This document shows, piece after piece, positions 33,164 through 42,697 of a stretch of DNA of 64,000 nt; positions within the stretch are counted from its first letter, which is position 1; each line of letters starts with the position of its first letter. Origin of the DNA: [Phialemoniopsis] sp. UDSM-2020 (lineage: Eukaryota; Ascomycota; Sordariomycetes; Thyridiales; Thyridiaceae). Under the pieces are notes generated by a model, which saw only the letters and a program-made list of their open reading frames with translations, did not search any database and had not been told where the DNA came from. The position numbers and the translations under genes were made by a program. Where the stretch lies: positions 6,510,001-6,574,000 of the forward strand of contig JAEILZ010000001.1 in the NCBI GenBank assembly GCA_018873225.1. Direction: 5' to 3'.

Positions 33164-34317
33164 ATGGTGATCCCAGGCATCAAAGAACCCGCTGTGCCCT
33201 ACGGCGGTTGGGTTGTTATCTCTGGCGTCAGTGGCTTGATTGGTTCACACGTCGCCGACCAAGCACTCGCCGCTGGATACAAGGTCCGCGGCACAACTCG
33301 AGATACTCACCGCACCACCTGGGTCAAAGAGCAATTCCAAACAAAATACGGAGATGCCAACTTTGAGTTGCTGGAGGTACCAGATATGGAGGTGGAGGGT
33401 GCCTTCCATGATGCTGTCAAAGGTACCGGACCGTCAAAACCATGCGGTGCTCTTCTTCGGAGGCTGACTTGACTAGGCGCTGCCGGATTTATCCATGTCT
33501 CGCATGACATGAACGGGTCGAGAGATCCAGACATAGCGATAGCCAGGGCTGTAAATAGAGCCATCAATGCCCTGGCCGCGTCAGCTCAAGAACCAACCAT
33601 GAAACGATTTGTGTATACATCGTCGTCTTTCGCAGTCACTCAACCCAAACCTGGGAAAGTGTTACGCTCACAACCGAAAGTTTCAACGAAGAGGCCGTAG
33701 AGAGAGCCAAGAAACCCGATGCGGATGGTGAGACGGTCTACTCCGCTAGCAAGGTGGCGGCGGAACGCGCAATATTTAAATGGGTTCAGGAGCATGACTG
33801 CAAGCTTGTGGTCAATACGGGTGTGTTGATGGTCATGAAAGAAAAGCATGTCAGTTTGAGAAGCATGTTGATGCTGACACAATGGAAATAAGTCCAACCC
33901 AACGCCAATATCGGCCCCTTGATCAACTCAGCCAAGCAGGGATATCCAACATCGTCACGATGGGTCAAAGCACTGTTTGACCACGACTACGACTCGTTGA
34001 AGAACACACCACCGCAGCACTACATCAACGTATTCGACGATGCTCGACTACACATCATTGGGCTGGCGCACCCCGCGGTCCGGGGTGAACGCATCTTTGC
34101 CGTGGCGGGGCCTGTCAACCTGAACGACATCATTCGAATACTCCGCAGGCTCTGTCCTGAAAGGACCTGGGAAGACTTTCCCGACAACGAGAAGGACTTG
34201 AGCACGTTTTTGCCGATGACGAGGGTGGAAGAGCTGCTGAAGGAGACATATGGAGTCGGATACACCAGCCTCGAGCAAAGCGTGGCGGAGAATACTGCAG
34301 ATCTACTCGCAGCATAA
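33164..34317 (+). pseudogene. NAD(P)-dependent epimerase/aldehyde-reductase-like gene with a 1-nt frameshift
   Basis: Inferred exons 33164-33422, 33477-33820 and 33893-34317 are supported by splice sites and protein similarity. The Rossmann motif is VISGVSGLIGSHVAD. A serine cluster (VYTSSS) and the catalytic YSASK of extended SDR reductases follow. The frame ending AVTQPKPGK and the frame starting VTLTTESFNEEAVERAKK are offset, and exon 2 is one base short (total 1028 nt). Without correction the protein ends at TAG 33698-33700, before YSASK. No legal intron repairs it. Either this is a disabled gene or a base is missing in the assembly. Relatives are dihydroflavonol-reductase-like or Gre2-like carbonyl reductases. 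Confidence 0.82.
33645..33662 (+). other. Probable 1-nt deletion site
   Basis: Conserved protein sequence switches reading frame within the stretch CCCAAACCTGGGAAAGTG. Frames on both sides are otherwise intact. Confidence 0.75.
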
Positions 34318-34379
34318 GGCTTACAAAAAGTCGTTGCTATTATTATTATTGATATACAGAGCCAATCCTTTTACTTGCG

Positions 34380-35303
34380 TTAAGCTGAACTCCAGACTCT
34401 TAAGCAACGCTCTCCTCTGCGCGTTCTCCAAGTGTTGCTCGACTCGATGAGCTCCGGACAGCCCCTGAGCAGGTATCCCCATTTCCTCAAAAATGCCCCA
34501 TTGACTTCCCAAGCTTCCGGTTCTGATGGATTTCCCCAGACAATGACAGAGGGGCCAGCTTCCAGGTCGTGGTGGTCGAAGCCCAGTATGTCAGAACACA
34601 GTAAATCGTCATCTAATCTCCCAGCGGCAAGCTCTCTGAGCATGTTGTCTCGCAGGGCCGCAAAAGGTAACAAGTCGATCCACGGATGATGTACGACGAC
34701 CATTTGGACGTCCGTGGGCTGTAGTGCGGGCGGGCAAGTTTCAGCTGGGCGAGAGAAGCCTGCGGAAAAGGGTCCGAGAAGATTGAGTGGCGAAATGAGG
34801 GACGCTGAGCACAGCCCAGCGGAGGAGAAAGATAGCTCGCTGGCATTGTGTGCTAATGCGTTGAGGAGATTGATGCGTATCAAGATGGGCAAAGCAGAAA
34901 GTCTCGGGGCATTGATGGCAAAGTCTTGATGGACCATGGCGACGAAATGGCGAAGACGCGATGCCTGCTCCTGTCTGGTGACAAGCGAGAGCCCGTCTGC
35001 ATCCGTCTGACCCGCGCTGTCGATAAGGCGATCCGACTTTCGTCGTCTACCTGTCCAGGGGCCGGAGAATCTGTCAGCAAGATTGTGGTACCAGGAAAGA
35101 CTAAGAATTCGCAAGCGTTACTCACGGTAGGCTCTCTGATTTAACCGGTTTTGTAGCCTCTTCCTCTCTGTCGCGCTCGTGATACCGGTCCAGTCATCTT
35201 GGACACTCCACAAGTCGGGTAGATCTTTGACTCGAGCGAGAGTCGAGTGGTTGAGCGCTGCCGGAGTAAACTCTTCCATTGCCTTGCCGTCAGGGCGGCT
35301 CAT
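34380..35303 (-). CDS. bZIP-type transcription factor with DUF3425 domain
   Basis: Exons 35303-35126 and 35050-34380 (GTGAGT..ACAG) give 282 residues. The intron splits the basic region, and splicing yields RKRLQNRLNQRAYRRRRKSD, the typical fungal basic motif preceded by DDWTGITSATE. The leucine zipper is poorly formed, as in many members. The C-terminal DUF3425 block includes HHPWIDLLPFAALRDNMLRE and a WEVNGAFLRKWGYLL segment. Such proteins are nuclear regulators, often of stress or local clusters. It converges on the broken reductase gene at 34317 with a 62-bp gap. Targets are unknown. Confidence 0.88.
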
Positions 35304-35636
35304 GACCAATTTGTCCGAGATATGAGTAGTTGCGGTCAAGAAGAAGACAATCTCCGATATGCAGCCAGATTACTGTCTAAAATCGCCCGCCGCTGAGAGG
35401 ACCCCGCCTCCACCTTGTTTCGTCTTCCAAGGGTTACACAAGGAGTCGAGCTAGTGCACTTGGCTTACGGACTAGCAGCCACTAGACTGCGATGGGATAA
35501 GCATTTCTTGGAAAGGAAGCATGATAGCATTTTGTTGTTGGTGGGACCTATTAACGCGGGATATTGCCTACATTATGGTCGTATCTGATATCCATCCATT
35601 CCTCAAACCCCAACAGTACAAAAAGGACAAAGTCGT
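35304..35636. other. Intergenic region
   Basis: About 330 bp between the bZIP start and the end of the 1022-residue protein gene. No motif recognised. Confidence 0.45.
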
Positions 35637-38600
35637 TTACAGAATTACATATGAATCAGCCCCCCAAGCTTTCGGATCCGACAACCCCCTATCCAGTAGC
35701 TTTCGCACGCAAGCGGGGCACTTTCTTTCCTCTTGCTTAAGGATCAACGGTACGTTCTTGGAACCTTGTCGTGTCTGAAATAGAACTGTTGCCACAGCCA
35801 GCCGTGCAGCCCAGTTCCCGTGGACCCGAACGACGGCCGGGCCTGGAGGGACGTCTAACACTTCCTCCCATGTGTCAATGGAAGTGAGCCTCGATTCAGC
35901 CCTGGGCTCGATGTTCCCTTGGGCATTGTGGTTCCCGCACTCCTCTTTCGAATTGACTGACGGCGACACAACAATGAAGACCTTTTCATCTCCGGTTTCT
36001 TGGATTTTCGGAATGTCGAGATCGGCGATCCAGCAGCCTCTGTCGTGGACTGAGATGACACTTTCAACAAGGAAGATTTGATGGTCCACAACGCTGGAAT
36101 CGCCATGGTCGATTGGAAACACGTGCTTTGTGAATGAGAGATGCAGAGATGTCCCGGAGAAGTTATCCTCGACCTTGCCATCAAAAGGGGCATAGGCTAC
36201 GGCCTGATACGAAGAAGTTGGAGACTTCAACAGAGGCGTGACTGTGGGTCGAACAAGAAGACTCACGCCCGGACGTCCCACGTTGCCTACTAGTCTAGTG
36301 ACGACATCAACGCCCACTGGCTGTGTTGGATCGATTAGAAACATTGACCGCACGTATAACGAGTTCTCGAATGCGAGTCCGATAACATTGGTCAGGGATT
36401 CGGTGCTCAGATTGACGGCGCCGGTCTCGAGCATTGCGATGCAACTGAACACCCTCGGGATCGTGACGTCCCTTTGGAAGCTACTCGATGGCCACGGGGG
36501 AGGTTTCCAGTGCGCTGTGGTTATACTAGTCTCGATGATGCGTGTCGAGATTGTTGCACCTCTCAGATTTTCGTAGATGGAGCCGGCGAAGGATAAAATG
36601 TGCAGTGGTTCAATAACCGCCTCGGACGGTCGGCAGTCACGGTTCAGGTAATCGGTGATTAATTCCGCGGGAGTGAATACCTTCGATTGCGATTGCTGTG
36701 GGGGTTGAAAGTAGTGCAGGAGCATATCGGGATCTACAACACTAGCCAGATCTTCTACAGCTGTACCAAGTGGTATTTCGTGCCCCGCGACATTACCCGT
36801 GAGCTGGAAAATTCTTTCGTAGAGCTTTTTCAAATCCTCGTGAAACTTCGTGGACAGAGCGGAACAGCCCTGAAACGTCCTTTTGCCGTTCGTCGAGGAC
36901 GGCGCTTGTGGAGATAAACGCCATCCATAGATGAAAGAACGGCCGTACTTGGCTATAACCAGAACTTCTAAAGGTTCCGGGAGACTCTTGGTCGAGGGGG
37001 GCAGGCTCATGTCCTGCAAGATGTCTTTCCGTTCCCAGCTCTTCTGCAAGCTGGTCGGCAAGCGGCTGCGGACCGTCCTAGGCACCTTCTTGTCGAAGAT
37101 GAACGACACTTGCAAGTGTTTGACCCTGACATTGACACTGTCAAAGCTGATCGATTCCTCTAAATCTTCAAGTGCCTTGACGCCCATGTGTTGTTCAGAT
37201 GGATCATTGACCATCTGAGATTCGTCTGTTGCCAGTCTGGCGATCCAGGTGAGGTCCCGAGCGACCGTGTTCGTGACCTTGAGTGTGCCGAAGGAATAGT
37301 CCCATTGCGACTGGACATTGCTTATGCTTCCAGTACCCCCCACAAATACATCTGCCTCCTTTTGTCCATAATGCCGATGCAGCTCTTTCACATGATTAAC
37401 GAGCGATATGACTGGCTTGTCATTGCTCAATGAAGACAACATCTGCGGACATCGAAGCCCAAACCAAGGTGCTCCCCTGGCAGGAAATTCACGGCCAAGA
37501 AACTGCCGGCCCCGCCGATACCCGAAGTCAAAAAGCTGGGTATTGTGAAACCTTTCAAATTCGGGGCATGGAATTGACATTCGCCTGGCTGCCCCTGCGA
37601 GCCTTTGAAGCCAGTAAGGTCTTGGCTCGCACCCCTTGGCCTTCTGCAAGCAGTCCCACAAGTTTGCAACCCATCGGCAAGCAGGAATAGTGTCACTTCG
37701 CGATGCACCCCAGGCGTTAAATACGCAGCCTAACGTCACAACAAACAGCTCATCGATGCTCAGGCGCTCTCCCGGTTTTCCAATCTTCTCGACAGGACGA
37801 CCATAATACTGATAGTGAGACAAACTTAGCGACCAATAAATTCCCTCCTCATCCTCGATTTCCTCGCTTCGAGCTTCATGGGAGATACCCACGGTAACAA
37901 CGCCCGCTGACTGCATCAGTGGATCACCCATCGCAATCGTCTTGACTTGGTTTCCCAACACAGTCAGGTTCGGATAGAGGTGCCAGGATGATAGCGCAAG
38001 CAGGATAGCTCCGTTGGTGACATACTGCGGCTCGCCGCAAAGAAGTCTCTCCATGCCAGTCATCGCCTGCTTCCACACTTGAATCACGCTCTGGTAGGGT
38101 TTACTGCGAGCAGCCACTGGGAGCGCCAGGTTTCTCACAATGAGCCTGAGCTGTGTGTGCTCCTTCAACATGACCGCGTCTGCCCCACGGAGCCACGCCC
38201 TTGCGCTCGCATCCCACTCTCTCAGCTCCTCACGGGGAAATGGTAACGCCGCGGCAGTCATGGACTGCAGTTGACCAAGCTCGCCTGCGGCCGCCGCCAC
38301 TTCGACCTCGTGCTGCCTCTCCAGTATGATTTCGGCCCACACCGACGTCGCGTCGGCGCCCACAAAGTCGACAAACGGCCCATGACGCGCCGGCGAGCCG
38401 GTCGGGTTCGCCTCGGCCGAGGCCATTATGTGGCTCGCGCGGCGGCCGTAGGCGGAAACGAGCAGCGGCGTGGGCGGCGCGAGGAGCGGGTCGAACAGCG
38501 CGCCCAGCTTGCGGGCGGTGCGGTGGGTCGAGCCCGTCTCGGCGTTCTCGCGCCGCCGCAGGGCGAGCGCGCTGCCGAGGCCGGTGTACTCTGGCGGGGC

Positions 38601-38705
38601 CTGGATCTGCACGAGGGAGAAGTCGAAGTTGAGATTTGCCAGGGCGGCTGTGTTTTCGTTGACGGCCGAGATGAGGGAGCCCGCGATGCGGCCGATGGAA
38701 GCCAT
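35637..38705 (-). CDS. Large hypothetical protein, 1022 residues
   Basis: Single uninterrupted exon from ATG 38705. I do not recognise the family. There is no signal peptide, no membrane segment and no standard nucleotide-binding motif. The N-terminal ~150 residues (start MASIGRIAGSLISAVNENTA) are Ala/Glu-rich and probably helical. The middle (about 200-420) contains several Trp/Tyr-rich blocks such as WSLSLSHYQYYGRPVEKIG and FDFGYRRGRQFLGREFP. The C-terminus has a CPACVRK pair of cysteines close to the end. The length and long open frame leave little doubt that it is a real gene. The layout, with an N-terminal helical part and a long globular body, is also seen in uncharacterised fungal proteins near NLR/HET genes, but a role in recognition is only a guess. 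Confidence 0.88.
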   Translation of the reverse strand: MASIGRIAGSLISAVNENTAALANLNFDFSLVQIQAPPEYTGLGSALALRRRENAETGSTHRTARKLGALFDPLLAPPTPLLVSAYGRRASHIMASAEANPTGSPARHGPFVDFVGADATSVWAEIILERQHEVEVAAAAGELGQLQSMTAAALPFPREELREWDASARAWLRGADAVMLKEHTQLRLIVRNLALPVAARSKPYQSVIQVWKQAMTGMERLLCGEPQYVTNGAILLALSSWHLYPNLTVLGNQVKTIAMGDPLMQSAGVVTVGISHEARSEEIEDEEGIYWSLSLSHYQYYGRPVEKIGKPGERLSIDELFVVTLGCVFNAWGASRSDTIPACRWVANLWDCLQKAKGCEPRPYWLQRLAGAARRMSIPCPEFERFHNTQLFDFGYRRGRQFLGREFPARGAPWFGLRCPQMLSSLSNDKPVISLVNHVKELHRHYGQKEADVFVGGTGSISNVQSQWDYSFGTLKVTNTVARDLTWIARLATDESQMVNDPSEQHMGVKALEDLEESISFDSVNVRVKHLQVSFIFDKKVPRTVRSRLPTSLQKSWERKDILQDMSLPPSTKSLPEPLEVLVIAKYGRSFIYGWRLSPQAPSSTNGKRTFQGCSALSTKFHEDLKKLYERIFQLTGNVAGHEIPLGTAVEDLASVVDPDMLLHYFQPPQQSQSKVFTPAELITDYLNRDCRPSEAVIEPLHILSFAGSIYENLRGATISTRIIETSITTAHWKPPPWPSSSFQRDVTIPRVFSCIAMLETGAVNLSTESLTNVIGLAFENSLYVRSMFLIDPTQPVGVDVVTRLVGNVGRPGVSLLVRPTVTPLLKSPTSSYQAVAYAPFDGKVEDNFSGTSLHLSFTKHVFPIDHGDSSVVDHQIFLVESVISVHDRGCWIADLDIPKIQETGDEKVFIVVSPSVNSKEECGNHNAQGNIEPRAESRLTSIDTWEEVLDVPPGPAVVRVHGNWAARLAVATVLFQTRQGSKNVPLILKQEERKCPACVRKLLDRGLSDPKAWGADSYVIL

Positions 38706-39249
38706 ATCCCCTTAGCGGAGTTTGAGGGAAGCTATCGCTTGATAGTGAGCTCAAAAGTGATGGGTAATCAGGTCAAAGAGAGGACTTTGCGATGGAGGCT
38801 GAGGAAGGCGAGAGAGAATGGGTTCCGTAGCTCTCGGTTGGGCTGCGGCTCTGGCACTCAGTGCTGGTGTCGACGCCCTGAACCGGGTGGCAGTCCCTGA
38901 TTGGGCCTCCCTGGGGGCTATGTTGTGTTGAGAGGTGCCGTCTACCCTCCACTACGGTCTGCAGCCACGATGTTGTGACACGCAAACTGACATGGTTCAT
39001 TGGAGGAGGCTTACTGCAAGGCATGGAGTGGTACCGTGGGGTGGTTGAAGTCTCTCAGTATAAGAAGTGGCCATTTACTCACACGCGAATCCGTTCATGA
39101 TGAACACTTGCCTCCCGCCATTGTGAAGCAAATAAACATGTGCCTGTAATATTCAATCTACACCATTCTTTGTGCCTCAAGCTAACATTGACCCGCGGAC
39201 CTATCACCCTGAAGGCATTTCCCTAACTACTAGACACAAAGCGGCACCA
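38706..39249. other. Intergenic region
   Basis: About 545 bp upstream of the 1022-residue protein gene and downstream of the DUF1996 gene. Nothing recognisable. The antisense ORF at 38271-38900 overlaps coding sequence and was not called. Confidence 0.45.
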
Positions 39250-40454
39250 CTATTCGTCCATTTCCATACCCGGAATCTTTGTGACCCCTTTGCAGTCATG
39301 ATGGATCAGTATAAGGGAGCTCGTTGCATGATGGGGAGGTACGACTTACATCCATCAATGTCTTCCTGGAAGCTGGCTTGCTTCGTGCACTTCATCGCCT
39401 CCTGCGAGGTCTGCGTCTTGAGCTGACTGCACACCGCGCCATTGCACCGAGCATCGAGCGCGCGCTGAAGAGTATCGTTCTTCCAGCCAAATACGTAGTC
39501 TCCATGCTGTGAGAACCCAGTCCTGCATACAATTAGCTATTCGGCTCGGCCGTGGTGATTCTCGGGGCAGAAGGTCACGTACTTGTCATTAGTGCTCCAC
39601 CGGAAAGGCTGCGAACCATCGGTTGGCCACAGGGATTTGTCGTTGAAGGGTCGCGTCTATATGTATATCAGCAAGGAGAACACATAGAGATGCATGCATG
39701 TGACGACACCTACATCCCACATCACTTCATACATGACTTGTGGCAGCTTAACGGGGTGGGTTGCTGGACACGGACCGCCGTTGTCAAAAGTCCCAGAGGT
39801 GGGGTAGGCAACATGACTCTCGTGGTCCGGGCTGTCTGTGTTCTTGCCATCCCAGCAGGTAGGAAACGTGATGACGGTGCGTATTCCACCTTCACACGGA
39901 GTCTTCGGCAGAGACTGGGTGTCTGGAGAGGAGCACTCGATGTTGGGGTTGTCTCCCGTTTTCGGCATGCATCGATGGCAAACCTTGGGGTCTTTGCTCT
40001 TCGAGCGCAGTGCTGCGTCTCCGACTAGCATGCGGAACCCGGGCTTGAACGCTGTGACCTTGGTCTTGCCGTCATAAGGTGGAATGTAGTAGACGGTGAT
40101 CCCTCCGTTGGCCTTCAGACCTTGGCTCACAAACTGGTTCACCCGCTTGAACGTTCCGTTTCGAGACTGGAAATACAGGACAGCGGTCCAGTAGTTCGAA
40201 AAGTCTTCGGCGAAGGTGCAGCTCGTGCATGTCGACTGTGAAGGGAGATCGTGCGAGGCCGGGTCCATGGAGGCGTTGAAAGAGTTCCCGCCAACAATCT
40301 GGTGGAGATGTGGCGAAGGAATCGAGGCCGGATTCACAAGGGGGTCGATACGGTCGATGACCAGTTGCGAACAGCTGAACCGCATCATCGCGCCTCCTTG
40401 AGCAGCTCCATACTCCACCAGGAGCGCGAAGGCTGTTATAGCTTTCAACTGCAT
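39250..40454 (-). CDS. Secreted DUF1996-domain protein
   Basis: Exons 40454-39714, 39656-39583, 39522-39350 and 39287-39250 give 341 residues. The signal peptide is MQLKAITAFALLVEYGAAQ. DUF1996 landmarks are FSCSQLVIDRIDPLVNP, PHLHQIVGGNSFN, EDFSNYWTAVLYF, and after splicing MWDTRPFND and HGDYVFGW. The splice sites were chosen because they restore these motifs. The last exon is only 38 nt and adds the usual Trp-containing tail (GWVTKIPGMEMDE). DUF1996 proteins are abundant extracellular or wall-associated fungal proteins with unknown biochemical function. The His, Asp and Cys residues conserved here suggest a structured, disulfide-bonded domain. Confidence 0.92.
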
Positions 40455-40980
40455 TGTGATTCGTGATGGTTGCCAAAAGCGAGATGGAGCAAGTCTATGT
40501 TGAAAATGCTTATTTCTCGACACTTCCCTGGGTTGATAACTTTTAAATCCATGGCCCTCTCGCTACTTCTTCTGCGTGCCGTTAATATGTCTGATCTTGG
40601 CATTTTAGCCTCAAATTACTTTATATTGGCGAAGGCGAACAACAACTGCCACAGATGTGGGGGAGCGGCAGTCCATGCATGCCGGTATCGACGTTCGGGT
40701 ATTACGGCGGGTATGAGCACCGGATCGAACCGTGAGGCCTGTAACATATCTGGTAGGTGCTTACTCTATCATTTGCGGGCTTCTACCCTACCTGGTTACC
40801 CTCTTCGGGATTTCTTTTGCGCCCATGGCCAACAACAGCTACCTTCATACAAAACAAGCTTTCATGTTGATTCTTTCGCATCGCAATTAGTCAGCGAATG
40901 GAACAGCACCAAGGCTATTCGTGAAAATCTTTATTATTTATATGCGTACGCGCAAGCAAACAACATGAACAAAGAGATAA
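40455..40980. other. Intergenic region
   Basis: About 525 bp between the DUF1996 start and the end of the epimerase gene (both minus). The plus-strand ORF at 40470-40991 has no recognisable domain and was not called. Confidence 0.45.
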
Positions 40981-42205
40981 TCAAGGTCTGAGGTTCCGAC
41001 CTTCAGCCTCAACTACACGGAGAATCTCCTTCTCTAGGCTCTCGCCTGATGGAGTCCACCCAAGCAGTTTTTTCGCGCGACGGGCCTTGCTTCTTGCGTT
41101 GGTACCATAAAGGACCGTACCATGTGGTATCAGGGCATTGAAAGCATCAGGATCAAGTTCCTGTACTGTAGCGTCCGCGATGAACCCCTGTTGGGTAGCA
41201 GCGGCAGTGATTTGTTGTGAGATTTCGCCAAAAGACTACGTTGGCATGTTAGTTTGAGAACATAGTCGACCAGAACTGAAAGGCAGCAACAAGATTACCT
41301 ACCGTCTCCCCAAGACCTGTTAGATATAGCCCGCTTTCATTCCACATCGACTTGTCACCCGATCCTTCAACGGCCTTTTCGACAAGGCGGAGTATCAGTT
41401 GGCTGACGTCGTGAATGTGGACATCTCCCCACCGACTCAGCCCGGCGCCGATCTGGACTCCGTGTCCACGGTCCAAGGTTGCGCGGACTAGGTCGGGGAT
41501 CTGGATGCTCCGTTGATTGACCGGACCACGGCCCTGACCCAAGATGATGGGGGGAAACACGAGCGCAGTGTTGACATCGGAGGTATTAGCGGCTACATCG
41601 AGAACGTAGTTGTCAACGGCGCGAGACAGATGGCCTTTGATCATCGAGACAATGTCGTCGACGCCATCAAGATCGTCAAACACCAGGTCACTTGCGGACC
41701 CAAACACCCGGGACTTGTCTGCCAGCTCAGCCGCGGCCAGGGCGGAAGCACCAGAGATCTGTATCCAATGCCCAGGCTTTCGACGGTCGGAATCTTTGAA
41801 CGCCGAGTGGATAGCTTGCACGCTATTCAGGTGGCTAGTAGCTGCTAGGTCTGAAGGGTAAATGATGAACCTTCGTCAATATCAGAGTTGACTGATGTGA
41901 GTGATGATGACTTACGGAGCACAACATCGGCCTCTGAGGCCTCGTGTTTGATAGTCTCCGCAGCATCAAGGTCTCCCTCGACGAGCTGCACATTGCTGAA
42001 GGCCTTGCTTATCTGCCGGCCTTTGACAGTGTCGCGAACAAGGGCTCTAATCTCGTACTCGGGATGCGTCTTGGCTACAAGGTGTAGCACATCGCCGCCG
42101 ATGTAGCCAGAGGCGCCGGTTCTGTGATGACTCCACGTGTTAGATCTCGATACGGACGTTTGACACAGAACTCAACGAGATAACGGACAAGAATATTTTA
42201 GTCAT
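40981..42205 (-). CDS. NAD(P)-dependent epimerase/dehydratase-like protein
   Basis: Exons 42205-42189 (17 nt), 42121-41916, 41850-41303 and 41235-40981 give 341 residues. The first exon encodes MTKIF plus two bases, and splicing restores the canonical MTKIFLTGASGYIGGDVLH with its GxxGxxG motif. Further blocks are LVRDTVKGRQISKAF, VQLVEGDLDAAETI, ADVVLHLAATSHLNSVQAI and HIHDVSQLILRLVEKA. This is an extended SDR lacking an obvious classical YxxxK, as in many NAD-binding_10/epimerase-like fungal proteins. The donor of intron 1 is the weak GTCCGT. It is divergent from choline sulfatase across about 490 bp. The substrate is unknown. Confidence 0.88.
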
Positions 42206-42697
42206 GATATCGCCTGAAAGGCCTCGATCCTTCTTGCAGGTTAGGTACTTGTGCCGCTAAGGCCCAGTAGTGATACCGATGTTTTTCGCGGAAACCTTCC
42301 CTGGGGAAACGGGAAGATAAAGGGATGACGTAAGGAACACAAGCGTCGAAGGAGCTAATCGCGGAATGGCCTACCCTATGTCTGCACCCACTGCTCAGCT
42401 GGGGCCACACTCAAGCTAATAAAACAGGCTAGTCAGGAACTAATGCTGTACCGTACCACCCGGTCTCCCCACAGACTGGAGTACCCTTCCCCGAACGTTG
42501 GAGAAATATTCGCCCCCAAATAACCAGGGCGTGGGAAGTGGACAAGTTGAGCAAGCAGTGAACGAATGCGAGGCGGTATATATGCACGCCCACAGAGCAA
42601 TTCCCTTTTGAGACACGAGACGAGGTCAAGCACGCAATACCAGAAGAAAAGCACGGAATACCAAGCTTACTCATCATTGTTCCAGTCTGGGTGTCAA
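42206..42697. promoter_or_regulatory. Shared divergent promoter: epimerase / choline sulfatase
   Basis: 492 bp. It contains a CRE/bZIP-like TGACGTAA at 42326-42333, a TATATATG box at 42577-42584 about 115 bp before the sulfatase ATG, and a 16-mer (TTCGCGGAAACCTTCC, 42285-42300) found again in the promoter of the regulator at 51787. Confidence 0.5.
42285..42300 (+). repeat. 16-mer TTCGCGGAAACCTTCC, copy 1
   Basis: Exact match to 51618-51633. Both copies lie in promoters (choline sulfatase/epimerase here, the ARCA-like regulator there). Confidence 0.6.

Noticed and set aside
33423..33700. Extra mini-intron to rescue the frameshifted reductase
   Set aside because: Available GT..AG pairs are about 22-25 nt, too short to splice, and leave the wrong frame.
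38271..38900. Plus-strand ORF of 209 codons
   Set aside because: It is antisense to the GC-rich start of the 1022-residue gene and has an Arg/Gly-rich shadow composition.
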